A stretch of 52,796 nucleotides of DNA from Bacteroidota bacterium (GTDB taxonomy: Bacteria > Bacteroidota > Bacteroidia > Palsa-948): NCBI GenBank assembly GCA_016213405.1, contig JACRAM010000091.1, positions 1 to 52,796 of the forward strand. The letters are read 5' to 3'. Shown one piece after another: positions 7,859 through 16,828 of the stretch. Each line of letters opens with the position of its first letter. The stretch's first letter is position 1. The notes under the pieces are model-generated. The model searched no databases and was not told where the DNA came from. It saw nothing but the letters and a program-made list of their open reading frames with translations. The position numbers and the translations under genes were made by a program.

Positions 7859-10354
7859 CTACTCTATCATTAATTTCCCTGAAGAAATAATCTCTTTGCC
7901 TGAGGTTATTTTGTAGAAATACATTCCGCTGGGCTGAGAAGTTAAATCAAGAGTTATTGAGTTATTGAGTTGTTGAGGGATTGAGTTTAACTTCTTAACT
8001 TTTGCACTCATCAACTCAACAACTTTCTCCCCCATCACATTATAAACAGAAAACTCAACAGGAGACTGTAAACCGTAAACCGTAAACCTTCCGTTAGAAG
8101 GATTGGGATACACCGTAACATTGCCGTTTTCAGCAGCTAAATTATTCACAGCGCTTGCTGCCGAATCATAGACAAAGAATTTATCCAAGCCACCTTCCAC
8201 TATAGTTCCTCCGGGTCCGGCATCTGATGTGCTGAGAATTATTTGCATGTTAGCAGAGGGAGTTACAAAGGTGGATATCTTGAATGTTTTATGAAGCCAT
8301 GTTCCGTTTCCTACAGTGCTTTTTATCATTCGTTCAAGCAGAACAGTGGTGCTTCCATTCGTAATATAAATGTTCATGGTATCGTTCGGCTGGTTGGCGT
8401 TTAGCTTGGCATCGTAGAACCAGCGGTAATAACTTACATAGGCATCGGTGTAAGCAGTGGGATTAAAAGTTGGCGATGTGAGAATGGTGTATCCCGGTGG
8501 ATCCACATCGTGGTCAGAAACAGCTCCGCCACCGTTATCAGTAACGAACGCTTCGTCAGAGCAATCGTTTTGTACATCTGCATCCGGATTTGCCGTTGCA
8601 CCGCCATTGGCAGCATCATAAGTTCCTACCGGAATGCTTCTCTCCCATGCATTTGCAGCTAATCCTGAAACTGTCCAGCCGAAATCAAAACTGAAGTCGT
8701 CATAAATGCCGGGGTCAAGACCCACGCTTAAAGGACCTGAAGATGAATTAAGATTTATTCCGGAAAAACATTTAGTGATATAGCCCCACTGACCGATAAG
8801 AATATCATACGTGCCACCCAGCATGTTTGGAATAGTAAAGTTTCCGCTGGCATCGGTGATGGTATCCCAAATCAAACTTGAATCCTGAATGTGTACAAAG
8901 GCTCCGTTCACTCCGTTTGTTGTAGGATTATCAAAAACATTTCCTGTATAGTTGAAAGGAGGGGTTAGTGAGCAGAGCTGAACATTAAGCGCAGTCACAT
9001 TTCCTGAAGTAACAGAAACTGTAAAAGTCTGAGAAATATATGCTTGTTTAGAAACTGTTACCGTATACGTTCCGGCAGTAACAACACCCACTCCGTATTT
9101 GCCCTGCCCATCGGTAATATCAGAAGAAGAATTAACACTGTAGGCAGGAGGATTTACAATCTGCACCAGCGCACCGCTGAGAAGATTTCCGGTAATGCAA
9201 TCGGTGACCACTCCTTCGAGATAACTTGCGCGGACATAGGTTGGGGAACAAACAAATAAACCATTCGCCATATCAGAAGCTACAATTGTTCCGGATGGAA
9301 AGAAGGGATAAACTCCCCAATCATTACTCATGCCTGAACCCGATGCGGTGGGCGCTGTGTCATAATTACCAACCTGAACGAGATTGTCCGGCCTTCCGGC
9401 ATCCACAATGGTGAAGCCATCTTTATACCATGAAGTAACCGCAAAATCATTTCCTCCCACATTAATAATGTGCGTGTTGTGCACTACAGAATTGCTTCCG
9501 GGATTGGATTGTATTCTGTCAAGTTCCGTAATGTTGCCGAGAGCAGATACATCAAAAGCAGCAAGGTAAGAATCGTTGACTTCATCGGTGGTGAAACAGG
9601 TTTTGCTGTCGGCAGAAAGCCATGCGTTGTGCGCAAAATTGTTTGGAGTAGCAAAATCACCTATAGAAACTCCGGCAGCAGGATTTGCCACATTCACTAC
9701 TTCGCAATCACCTTCATAAATGTGGCAGGCATACATGGTATCGTTGCGAATATACCCATCGTGGATGTAGCGGTTATCATATTTGCCGAGGTAAATGGGA
9801 GCCATAGGCGTTGTCTGGATATCAGCGATGAGCGCTCCCTGATTGGCAATGTTGCTTCCGAATAAATAAATTTTTCCTTTTGCTTCATCAATATGCAAGG
9901 CATGAATTGTTTTCAGCACTGTGCTGCTGATGGTGGGAGCCCATGTGGCAACGGGAAGCGGGGTTGCGGGAAGATTGGTGAGGTCAACAATTTGCAAGCC
10001 GATGGTTCCGCACTCGGTGGTAACGTAGGCATAATTGCCAAGCGTTTTGATTTCGCGCCAGGTGCAGTTGGGACCTGATACGAGCGTGACCTGAAAAACA
10101 TTTGCCGGATTTGTTATATCCACCACTGATAATCCGTTAGCCGCACCTACCAGTGCGTATTCTTTTCCATCAATGGGACTTTTCCAGCCGCAGATATTGG
10201 AAAGGGCTGTGGCGCCATAGGTTAACTGGTCTGCCAGAGTAACGTTGAGGTTTTGGCTGAATGCAGAAGCAAACAGATTAAAACAGATGCAGACAGATAA
10301 CATCCGTTTGAATCCATGTCTTTTATCAGTTTGAATCTTTTTAAGTTTTTTCAT
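7859..10354 (-). CDS. Choice-of-anchor B family T9SS-secreted protein, large paralog
   Basis: A secreted surface protein of 831 residues from the ATG at 10354 (MKKLKKIQTDK... signal ending FASAFSQ); 22 extra upstream codons exist but do not look like a signal peptide. The N-terminal half (about 30-400) is the choice-of-anchor B beta-propeller with repeats such as GLSVVDITNPANVFQV and LQIVDLTNLP. Two carboxypeptidase-regulatory-like beta-sandwiches follow (SGALVQIVNPP, GAFVHIQDSS), then a jelly-roll-like region and a T9SS type A sorting domain (VYPNPSNGRFTVYG ... SQPSGMYFYKI). T9SS cargoes cross the outer membrane and are anchored or released after cleavage of this domain. It is a paralog of the gene at 11618. 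The sorting domain contains repeat-derived DNA (8068-8088 and 7969-8023). Substrate unknown. Confidence 0.88.
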   Translation of the reverse strand: MKKLKKIQTDKRHGFKRMLSVCICFNLFASAFSQNLNVTLADQLTYGATALSNICGWKSPIDGKEYALVGAANGLSVVDITNPANVFQVTLVSGPNCTWREIKTLGNYAYVTTECGTIGLQIVDLTNLPATPLPVATWAPTISSTVLKTIHALHIDEAKGKIYLFGSNIANQGALIADIQTTPMAPIYLGKYDNRYIHDGYIRNDTMYACHIYEGDCEVVNVANPAAGVSIGDFATPNNFAHNAWLSADSKTCFTTDEVNDSYLAAFDVSALGNITELDRIQSNPGSNSVVHNTHIINVGGNDFAVTSWYKDGFTIVDAGRPDNLVQVGNYDTAPTASGSGMSNDWGVYPFFPSGTIVASDMANGLFVCSPTYVRASYLEGVVTDCITGNLLSGALVQIVNPPAYSVNSSSDITDGQGKYGVGVVTAGTYTVTVSKQAYISQTFTVSVTSGNVTALNVQLCSLTPPFNYTGNVFDNPTTNGVNGAFVHIQDSSLIWDTITDASGNFTIPNMLGGTYDILIGQWGYITKCFSGINLNSSSGPLSVGLDPGIYDDFSFDFGWTVSGLAANAWERSIPVGTYDAANGGATANPDADVQNDCSDEAFVTDNGGGAVSDHDVDPPGYTILTSPTFNPTAYTDAYVSYYRWFYDAKLNANQPNDTMNIYITNGSTTVLLERMIKSTVGNGTWLHKTFKISTFVTPSANMQIILSTSDAGPGGTIVEGGLDKFFVYDSAASAVNNLAAENGNVTVYPNPSNGRFTVYGLQSPVEFSVYNVMGEKVVELMSAKVKKLNSIPQQLNNSITLDLTSQPSGMYFYKITSGKEIISSGKLMIE
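7969..8023. repeat. Imperfect inverted repeat inside T9SS sorting domain
   Basis: Arms 7969-7986 (GTTGTTGAGGGATTGAGT) and 8006-8023 (ACTCATCAACTCAACAAC) are complementary at 14 of 18 positions. They lie in the coding sequence and encode the polar stretch KKLNSIPQQLNNS between the last strands of the sorting domain. Confidence 0.55.
8068..8088. repeat. Three tandem GTAAACC heptamers in sorting-domain DNA
   Basis: GTAAACC occurs three times without gaps at 8068-8088, inside codons for FTVYGLQ in the T9SS sorting domain. A diverged copy sits at the equivalent place in the paralog (11791-11811). Confidence 0.6.
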
Positions 10355-10684
10355 AAAAAGGATTTTAGTGTTATACGAATGAATAAAATGCCAATATACA
10401 AATGAATACCAATGATACAAATAATACGAATGGTTGTTTTATTATTATTAGTTTCATTTGTATGGGCTGTATATTAGCATGGCGCATCAAAGGAAACAAT
10501 TTCATACTACGCAAACAAGGAAAGGGCGGGAATTATTTTTGAACGCAGATTGCATCAGGTTGAAAACAAAATAGAAAAGGCGCTCAATAACTGATAAATG
10601 CATTTCTTTTTTTACTTGTTCATTTATAGAAATAAATTCAGATAGAACTTTACTTTGTATAAGATTTCAAAGATGTCCTTTTAA
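10355..10684. other. AT-rich intergenic region, 330 bp
   Basis: No gene or RNA is recognisable. The part next to 10354 has short, irregular repeats of the type CAAATGAATACCAATGATAC. No hairpin followed by a T-run and no exact TAnnTTTG match was found for the downstream gene. Confidence 0.4.
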
Positions 10685-11500
10685 TTACTGACAAGTATCA
10701 TTCACCAAAACAGTATTCCAGCAATGCCATTGTGAATCGGAGAAGTGGAACTGGTCTAATACCCTGCCTGCCATTGAACTTCTGTTCCATTTAATGCTGG
10801 TAAGGTTATTCTGCCCTTTGTTATAAATATAATAATAGGCATCATACACGGGGTCGCTTGCAATTCCGTAGTTGATGTATCCTCCGTTTTCGGCTCCACC
10901 TGGAACAACATTCGTATAGCGGATATCGCAGGTGCCGATTGAATTTTTGGTCCAGTCAATCTGCAATAAAGGAGTTTTATTAGTAGGATTATCGTTTAAT
11001 GTCCATACCCCGCTTGTATTATCTTTTTTAGAAGTTCCGGTGTACCAAATGAAATCAGAAAAGCCACCGTCTTTAGATAGGTGCATTGACCAGTTTACAT
11101 TATCTCCGTCTTCTTTTCCGTGCAGTTTGCAGCTATATGAATCGTTTCCAACAGGTACAGAATAGGACCATACCCAATCTTTACTTTTTTTATTCCATTC
11201 TGCCTGATGCTTGAATGATTCGGCAAAAGAGGCGACCGGAACTGCCAAACCTACTGTGAGAATAACATTCCAGACGAGTACGTTTGTTCCGGCAAAAATA
11301 AGATTGCTTTTTGTAGTGTCCGTAGCGGTGCCGGCAAGTTTTGCCGTGCCATCCCAGAAATTTCCAACTTCAATCGCCATGGATGAAGAGGGAGGCAATG
11401 TTAATTCAGGGTCTTTCTTTTTGCAGCTGATAATTGATGCTGCCATTAAAACAAATAAGAAAGCTACCGTGGTGATTTTAATGAAACAAGAATTTTTCAT
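10685..11500 (-). CDS. Lipoprotein of unknown function
   Basis: A 271-residue protein with a clear lipoprotein signal: basic start MKNSCFIK, hydrophobic core, then AASIISC with the acylated Cys at 26, followed by KKKDPE. The mature part is rich in W, Y, N and G (SGVWTLNDNPTNK, YYYIYNKGQNNLTSIKWNR), suggesting an all-beta periplasmic or outer-membrane domain. I do not recognise the family. It sits between the two choice-of-anchor B paralogs on the same strand and may be exported with them. A candidate -7 element lies 41 nt upstream. Confidence 0.75.
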   Translation of the reverse strand: MKNSCFIKITTVAFLFVLMAASIISCKKKDPELTLPPSSSMAIEVGNFWDGTAKLAGTATDTTKSNLIFAGTNVLVWNVILTVGLAVPVASFAESFKHQAEWNKKSKDWVWSYSVPVGNDSYSCKLHGKEDGDNVNWSMHLSKDGGFSDFIWYTGTSKKDNTSGVWTLNDNPTNKTPLLQIDWTKNSIGTCDIRYTNVVPGGAENGGYINYGIASDPVYDAYYYIYNKGQNNLTSIKWNRSSMAGRVLDQFHFSDSQWHCWNTVLVNDTCQ

Positions 11501-11540
11501 TGTAGATTTGGTTTTGTTGATTGTACAAATAACAATATGA

Positions 11541-11548
11541 CAAATATA
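11541..11548 (-). promoter_or_regulatory. Candidate -7 element TATATTTG
   Basis: Reads TATATTTG on the minus strand, an exact TAnnTTTG match, 40 nt upstream of the lipoprotein start codon. No convincing -33 TTTG was found. Confidence 0.5.
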
Positions 11549-11581
11549 AATAAAAAAAAATTACTGCATCATGATCTTATC

Positions 11582-11614
11582 AGGACTTTCGCTCCGAAGG
11601 AGTCCCTTCGGGAC
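11582..11614. repeat. Nested hairpin at 3' end of the second choice-of-anchor B gene
   Basis: GTCCC/GGGAC (11602-11606 with 11610-11614, loop TTC) is a perfect hairpin. It is preceded by an overlapping GGACT...AGTCC pairing (11583-11605 region). It lies just past the stop of the minus-strand gene ending at 11618 and could terminate it, although no strong T-run follows on that strand; a short intergenic repeat is equally possible. Confidence 0.5.
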
Positions 11615-11617
11615 AAA

Positions 11618-12973
11618 TCATTCAACGCATAGTTTTCCGGTTGCAATTATTTTATCGTTTGAAAAGAGTTGATAGAAATAAATTCCACTCCTCGCTTCGC
11701 TTAGATTTACGGTTTCCTGTTTACTGTTTACAGTTTGTTCACGGACAATTTCACCTAAAGAATTGTAAATATGTATTTGAACCGGAAACTGCAGACCGTA
11801 GACCGTAAACTTCCCATTATTTGGATTCGGATAAACATTCACCGGCAAATTTTCAACAGTGTTTTCATTTACACCTGTTGTTAAATGAACAGAATTTAAA
11901 ACAAAAAGCCCGAGTTCAATATCTGAAGCCACAATTATTCCCGAAGGAAGAAATGGATAAACTCCCCAGCATCCTCCATACCCTCCGCCCGACATGGAAG
12001 GTGAAGTATCATAGTTGCCTACCTGAATAAGATTTGAAGGGTTAGAAGCATCCACGATGGTAAGCCCATCTTTATACCATGAAGTTACCGCATAGTCAAT
12101 TCCAAATTTATTAACGATATACGTATTGTGCACGATAGAGCCACTTCCGGGATTCGATTGTATTTTGTCGAGCAGCGTGATATTGCTGAAATTAGAAATG
12201 TCGAATGCGGCAAGAAAAGAATTGTTCACTTCATCGGTAGTGAAACAGGTTTTTCCATCGGTGGAAAGCCATGTGTTGTGCGTAAAGTTATCGGGAGTGG
12301 AAAAAGAAGCGAGCGGAATGCCGCTTGCAGGATTCGTGAGGTTAACAATTTCTACCGTGCCGGCATAGACATGCGATGCATACATGGTATCATTACGCAC
12401 ATATCCATCGTGAATGTATCCACCTGCATCATAGCTTCCAAGATAAACTGGCGCCATTGGAGTTGTGCTGACATCGGCAATAATTGCTCCTTGTCCTCCA
12501 ACATTGCTTCCATAGAGATATAATTTCCCGTTATCAATATGCAAAGCATGTATTGTTTTTAACTGTACAGTGTTTATGGTAGGAGTCCATGTAGCGGTTA
12601 AAAGATTGGTTGCCGGAAGATTTGTCAAGTCAATAATCTGCAAACCCATTGTTCCGCATTCGGTAGTAACGTAGGCATAGTTTCCCCATGTTTTCACTTC
12701 GCGCCATGAACAGTTGGCAGATGCAGGCGGAACAGGAACCTGGATTATTTCTGTTGGAGCGGACGGATTGCTCACATCCACAATGGACAAACCATTGGCA
12801 GCGCCAACGAGGGCATATTCTTTTCCATCCACCGGGCTTTTCCATCCCCATATATTTGAAAGTTCCTGTGTTCCGTAACTTAATTGCCCGGCAAGGGTGA
12901 TGTTTACATTCTGTGAATGAATGTAAAATGTAAGATGGCAGAAGGCAGATGTAATGAGTAAAAGGTTTTTCAT
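11618..12973 (-). CDS. Choice-of-anchor B family T9SS-secreted protein, short paralog
   Basis: A 451-residue secreted protein from the ATG at 12973 (MKNLLLITSAF..., signal ending in YIHSQ). The frame continues 57 codons upstream, but that part is basic, overlaps the next gene and has no signal character. The propeller is closely similar to that of the 7859-10354 protein (GLSIVDVSNPSAP, LQIIDLTNLP, HIDNGKLYLYGSN, YIHDGYVRNDTMY). It lacks that protein's two regulatory-like beta-sandwiches and goes straight to a T9SS sorting domain (VYPNPNNGKFTVYG ... ARSGIYFYQL). The pair most likely arose by duplication with domain loss or gain. The sorting-domain DNA contains heptamer repeats. Confidence 0.87.
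   Translation of the reverse strand: MKNLLLITSAFCHLTFYIHSQNVNITLAGQLSYGTQELSNIWGWKSPVDGKEYALVGAANGLSIVDVSNPSAPTEIIQVPVPPASANCSWREVKTWGNYAYVTTECGTMGLQIIDLTNLPATNLLTATWTPTINTVQLKTIHALHIDNGKLYLYGSNVGGQGAIIADVSTTPMAPVYLGSYDAGGYIHDGYVRNDTMYASHVYAGTVEIVNLTNPASGIPLASFSTPDNFTHNTWLSTDGKTCFTTDEVNNSFLAAFDISNFSNITLLDKIQSNPGSGSIVHNTYIVNKFGIDYAVTSWYKDGLTIVDASNPSNLIQVGNYDTSPSMSGGGYGGCWGVYPFLPSGIIVASDIELGLFVLNSVHLTTGVNENTVENLPVNVYPNPNNGKFTVYGLQFPVQIHIYNSLGEIVREQTVNSKQETVNLSEARSGIYFYQLFSNDKIIATGKLCVE
11719..11811. repeat. Paired heptamer repeats in sorting-domain DNA
   Basis: GTTTACT, GTTTACA and GTTTGTT follow each other at 11719-11739; GCAGACC, GTAGACC and GTAAACT at 11791-11811. The two sets are roughly complementary and could pair. 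They encode TVNSKQETVN and FTVYGLQ. Confidence 0.5.
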
Positions 12974-13043
12974 AGATAGTTTTTTAAAGGAGACCAAAGG
13001 AAAGCAAAATATTTCGTAAAGGGAAGGAAAAAGTGTTAAATGT

Positions 13044-14039
13044 TTAATGCATTTTCCCTTTTTGCTCCTCTTCCGCGTTTTGAATCTTTTTCTTTTTGAG
13101 GTATTCAAATTCTGAAGTAGGAATAATGTCAAGCTTTTTGTCAACTAAAGTAAATACACACGTGTATTTTCCTGCCACCACATGATGTTCATCCCACTCT
13201 AACTGGCTTTTATACAACAGAAGCGTTGCTATGTCGGTGGGTGTAATCAGTTCGGATGCTCCTTCTTTGTGAGTGTGAATCGTAGCTTTGCTGACATCAT
13301 ACGATTTTCCTTTGTATTGAATGGAAATAAAAACGCAATCCTTATGCAAATCAGTTTTTTCTATCAGCATTTTTGTTTTCTTGTCATACACCAAAAGATA
13401 ATCACCGCCAAAAGGAACTATGCCATCCTTCTTCACAGATGAATACACATATACTTTCACTTCTTTGCCTGCATCAAATGGAACTGCTTTGAGCGATGTT
13501 TCAGCATATAGTTTAAAAAAGGAAGTGTCTGTATTAATTTCTTTGTAAACCATTGAGCGATAATCCATCAGAATTTTTTCCTGTCCGGTTGGTTCTCTTT
13601 CTTCTTCCTCAATTATTTCAGAATTATTTTTTTTAACGATCATTTTAGGATAACAGATGGTCTTTATAATAACGCGAAGGTCTTCTGTTTTTTTCGGTTG
13701 CTGCTGAGCAACAATTCCGGTATCTCCCGCCTGCTTAAAATTTTTTGCTTTGTATTCTGCCGATGTTGTATCAATCTCTCTCCAGAAAATCGTTTTGATG
13801 GTATCTTTTTGCCGATAGGATAAATATCCTTTTACATAACTTGTATTGAATTCATTTTCATAATACAAATCATTGGATGTCCAGTTGGCAAGGATGAGTG
13901 TATAAAGGGCAAGCCCTTCACCTACTATTTCCTTCTTTTCTTTTTCTAGTTTTTTTTGAGAAAATGCCGGATGCAGACAAATGAATACGGATGCAATGGA
14001 AAAGAAGAATAATTTTGAAAAATGAATGTATCTCATCAT
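13044..14039 (-). CDS. Exported protein of unknown function
   Basis: A 331-residue protein with a signal peptide (MMRYIHFSKLFFFSIASVFICLHPAFSQ, cleavage after about 28). The mature part is Lys-rich with alternating beta-type segments (YLLVYDKKTKMLIEKTDLHKDC) and a charged C-terminus ending KKKKIQNAEEEQKGKMH. No family is recognised. It starts 2 bp after the stop of the protease gene (14042), so the two are almost certainly co-transcribed and may act together in the envelope. No catalytic motif is apparent. Confidence 0.75.
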   Translation of the reverse strand: MMRYIHFSKLFFFSIASVFICLHPAFSQKKLEKEKKEIVGEGLALYTLILANWTSNDLYYENEFNTSYVKGYLSYRQKDTIKTIFWREIDTTSAEYKAKNFKQAGDTGIVAQQQPKKTEDLRVIIKTICYPKMIVKKNNSEIIEEEEREPTGQEKILMDYRSMVYKEINTDTSFFKLYAETSLKAVPFDAGKEVKVYVYSSVKKDGIVPFGGDYLLVYDKKTKMLIEKTDLHKDCVFISIQYKGKSYDVSKATIHTHKEGASELITPTDIATLLLYKSQLEWDEHHVVAGKYTCVFTLVDKKLDIIPTSEFEYLKKKKIQNAEEEQKGKMH

Positions 14040-14041
14040 TA

Positions 14042-16243
14042 TTACTTCTTTCCTTTTTCTTTAACGGGCTGCTCTGCGATGGAAGAAAGCGTTAGCTGAT
14101 GAAAAGCGAGCCGAACATTCTGCGATTCAAAACCAATTCTTCCTGCACTCATCAGAATATTTTTGTTGTCATAACTTAGCCATGTGGAATAATCAGAGCC
14201 AACAGAAATCGAATTACCATCCGCTTTAACTTGTATGGATGCTGTTGAGCCGAAAATTTTTGAAACAATATTTTTCTCTTTCAGAATTTTTTCTTTCCCG
14301 TTCTCATTCTGAATAAGAGATAATTTATTTTTCTCTTTCTCGAAACGCAGCGAGATTTGATTTTGATTATCTTTTCTTAAAATTATTTCAAACAGCGCAT
14401 CCTTCTTTCCCTCATCAATGGAAACAACAATGCTCATTACAAAATCTGCAAGTTTGTATTTTGTGAATTCCATTATTTGAGGCGTGTCGCATTCTTCTGT
14501 GATGGCGAAAGAACCATCCACCATATAAAGAGGGCTGAGTTCTTCCGCTCCGTTATTTATTTTGTACTGATACCACCAGTTTGATTTCAAATCAAAATTG
14601 TCAGAAAACCAAAACGAAACAAGCGAAGGGGTTTGTGAAATGTTGCCAGTTTCAATGTTTTTTGTTTTCACAACCGTTAAACTGTCAAAAACAGGTTTGC
14701 TCTCGACCGAATAGAACCCCACTCTTCCACCCATTGAATAAGACGCATTCACATTGAATAAATTTTTTCCGTCAAGAAAACATGAAATACTATTTCCACT
14801 TACAGAAGCGGAAAGCCGATACCATTTTCCGATTTCAATGTCATCGTCTAATTTCTTTTCGGTGATGATAAACCATCCGAATGGACTTTTGCAATGATAT
14901 GCCAGTTGCGCTTTGTTGGTTTCCTTGTGAATCCTCAGAAGGTAAAAACCATTTTCGGTCTCCCGAAAAATAATTCCAGCCCTGCTGTCTGCCTCCATCC
15001 CACCGCCCTCATTAGTGATTTTTACTTTTGCTTTCACAGTGTAATCGTTCCAGTTTTTATCACCCAGGTAAATGGCATGAAGCGTTCCATTGTTTTCGAA
15101 CTGGTTGAGCTTTCCGTCCTCCAGATACCATGTTCTGTTTTTTTCTCCCCCTGTGCTTTGCTCCCATCCATCAAATCTTTTTGCATCATCAAAATTCTCT
15201 TTCATTAATACTTCTTCGGTATTAGTTATTGATGAAGCGGTAGTAATTTCTTTTTTATCAGATTTATCTTTAGCAGGAACAACAAGATTTTTTTCTGAAC
15301 TCAACGTAATTGCTTCCTCATACTTTCCCGTAAAGCTCACTTCCTTCATAAAGGATTCATATCCTTTTTTCATGATAAAGATCGAGTGCAATCCATTCGG
15401 TTTAAAATCATCCTTGTATCCATCTTTAGAAAATAATTTTTCTCTGTCTACAAACACTTGCGCATCTTCAGGAATGGTTTTGATTTTTAGATGCGTTGTT
15501 TCTGATATGGAAAACCCATCAGGAATGTCTTTCATTAATTTACCAAGGTAATGCGATGGTACAGCAAAGTTGATACGCGTATTTCCCATCATACTGTTGA
15601 TGATGCCAACTACTTTTCCATTTTCATTTACTACAGGACCACCGCTGTTGCCGTGATTGATAACAGCATCCACCTGCAAACTGTTTAATTCATTTCTGTC
15701 ATCATGCCGCAAAGCCGAAACAGAACCATTGTTCACTGTGATTTCAGGACCGCGCTGTAAAACCGTAAACTCATCACCAAACGGAAATCCAAAAATCCAG
15801 ACAGAAGCAAGTTCATTTAGCTTTGACGTATCAATTTCAACATATGGAAGTTTTAACGAATCGCTCACAGCGAGAATGGCAAGGTCGTTATCTTTATCTA
15901 TGGAAACAATAGTGGCGCTGTAAGTCTTGTACTCTGAAGTTCCGCTGTTACGGGTAATTTTTATCTGATTAATTTTTGTGGGATACGTTGCGTTGTAATC
16001 TCCCAGCAAAGATTGAATGACGTGATAGTTGGTGGCAATCCACCCTTTATCGTTAATGAAAAATCCGCTGCCCGATGAACTTAACTCTTCGCCCGTAAGA
16101 ATGAAATGATGTTTAACTTCTATAAAGACAGTTGCCTTTTTTATTTTATCGAGGGAAGCAGAAGGAAGCGTTTGCGAAAACGTAAAATGCAGGAAGACAG
16201 AGGGCAGATGCAGAAGAAAAAATATATAAATAATTTTTCTCAT
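14042..16243 (-). CDS. Trypsin-like (S1C/DegP-type) protease with PEGA and concanavalin-like domains
   Basis: A 733-residue exported protein with signal peptide (MRKIIYIFFLLHLP...FSQ). The protease domain (about 25-240) shows the triad: GWIATNYHVI (His), DKDNDLAILAV (Asp) and NHGNSGGPVVNENGKVVGI (Ser). No PDZ domain follows. There is instead a PEGA-like domain (about 245-310, LKIKTIPEDAQVFVDREKL ... GLHSIFIMKKGYE). Two LamG/DUF1080-like beta-sandwich modules come next, the first around 340-510 (NFDDAKRFDGWEQ, AGIIFRETENGFYLLRI, WYRLSASVSGNSISCFLDG, GGRVGFYS), the second degenerate (NFDLKSNWWYQY, AGRIGFESQNV). The latter often bind carbohydrate, so envelope or polysaccharide-associated proteolysis is plausible. 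The triad is intact. Confidence 0.88.
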   Translation of the reverse strand: MRKIIYIFFLLHLPSVFLHFTFSQTLPSASLDKIKKATVFIEVKHHFILTGEELSSSGSGFFINDKGWIATNYHVIQSLLGDYNATYPTKINQIKITRNSGTSEYKTYSATIVSIDKDNDLAILAVSDSLKLPYVEIDTSKLNELASVWIFGFPFGDEFTVLQRGPEITVNNGSVSALRHDDRNELNSLQVDAVINHGNSGGPVVNENGKVVGIINSMMGNTRINFAVPSHYLGKLMKDIPDGFSISETTHLKIKTIPEDAQVFVDREKLFSKDGYKDDFKPNGLHSIFIMKKGYESFMKEVSFTGKYEEAITLSSEKNLVVPAKDKSDKKEITTASSITNTEEVLMKENFDDAKRFDGWEQSTGGEKNRTWYLEDGKLNQFENNGTLHAIYLGDKNWNDYTVKAKVKITNEGGGMEADSRAGIIFRETENGFYLLRIHKETNKAQLAYHCKSPFGWFIITEKKLDDDIEIGKWYRLSASVSGNSISCFLDGKNLFNVNASYSMGGRVGFYSVESKPVFDSLTVVKTKNIETGNISQTPSLVSFWFSDNFDLKSNWWYQYKINNGAEELSPLYMVDGSFAITEECDTPQIMEFTKYKLADFVMSIVVSIDEGKKDALFEIILRKDNQNQISLRFEKEKNKLSLIQNENGKEKILKEKNIVSKIFGSTASIQVKADGNSISVGSDYSTWLSYDNKNILMSAGRIGFESQNVRLAFHQLTLSSIAEQPVKEKGKK

Positions 16244-16338
16244 TTGAAAATGAAATCTAACAGGAAACGAAATAAAGATACGATTATTTGAGAAGACGCG
16301 GAATGTTCAGAAAATAAAGAAATGAAAACAGGGGTTTT

Positions 16339-16740
16339 TCAATAGAAAAAGAAATAGAAAAAAAGAATCGCCTGCTGAGAATTAACTCCATCAACTCTTC
16401 CAAGTGTGGAGCCGGAGGTATCATACAAATAGTTTCCATCTATTCTCCCAAGCGAACTTCCTGATTTATCATAAATATAGTTGCCATCTATTCTTCCCAA
16501 AGAACTTCCGGAAGCATCATAAACATAATTTCCATCAATTCGCCCAAGTGTACTTCCTGATTTATCGTAAATATAATTCCCGTCAAATCTGCCGAGCGTT
16601 GCGCCCGATGCGTCATAAACATAGTTGCCATCAATTCTTCCCACAGTGCTTCCCGATTTATCATACAGATATTGTGCGGAAAGATTTGTAGCGCACAAGA
16701 GAAGCGCGCTGAATAAAATGAAATGAATACTTTTTCTCAT
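16339..16740 (-). CDS. 5-fold beta-flower-type repeat protein
   Basis: A 133-residue exported protein: signal peptide MRKSIHFILFSALLLCATNLSAQ, then six tandem 16-residue units of pattern Y.YD.SG..LGR.DGN, and a hydrophobic aromatic tail (AILFFYFFFY). The repeat and the aromatic tail match the small Bacteroidota family called 5-fold beta-flower, where each unit is a beta-hairpin petal; function is unknown. The DNA repeats with a 48-bp period, so copy number could change by slippage without shifting the frame. It is divergent from the VIT1/CCC1 gene. A candidate -7 element lies 20 nt upstream. Confidence 0.82.
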   Translation of the reverse strand: MRKSIHFILFSALLLCATNLSAQYLYDKSGSTVGRIDGNYVYDASGATLGRFDGNYIYDKSGSTLGRIDGNYVYDASGSSLGRIDGNYIYDKSGSSLGRIDGNYLYDTSGSTLGRVDGVNSQQAILFFYFFFY

Positions 16741-16760
16741 GGATATATATTTTATTTCAT

Positions 16761-16768
16761 CAAAGATA
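16761..16768 (-). promoter_or_regulatory. Candidate -7 element TATCTTTG
   Basis: Minus-strand TATCTTTG, an exact match to the TAnnTTTG consensus, 20 nt upstream of the beta-flower start codon in the divergent region shared with the VIT1/CCC1 gene. Confidence 0.55.
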
Positions 16769-16828
16769 TAAAAGAAATACTTTTACATCTTATTGATTTC
16801 ACTCATTTCAATTAACAAACACCACACC

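Noticed and set aside
10355-10420. Upstream extension of the large choice-of-anchor B protein
   Set aside because: The extra 22 residues are aromatic-rich and lack signal-peptide form; the ATG at 10354 gives a normal signal peptide.
12974-13144. Upstream extension of the short choice-of-anchor B protein
   Set aside because: It overlaps the next gene by about 100 bp and is basic and low in complexity; the ATG at 12973 begins a clear signal peptide.
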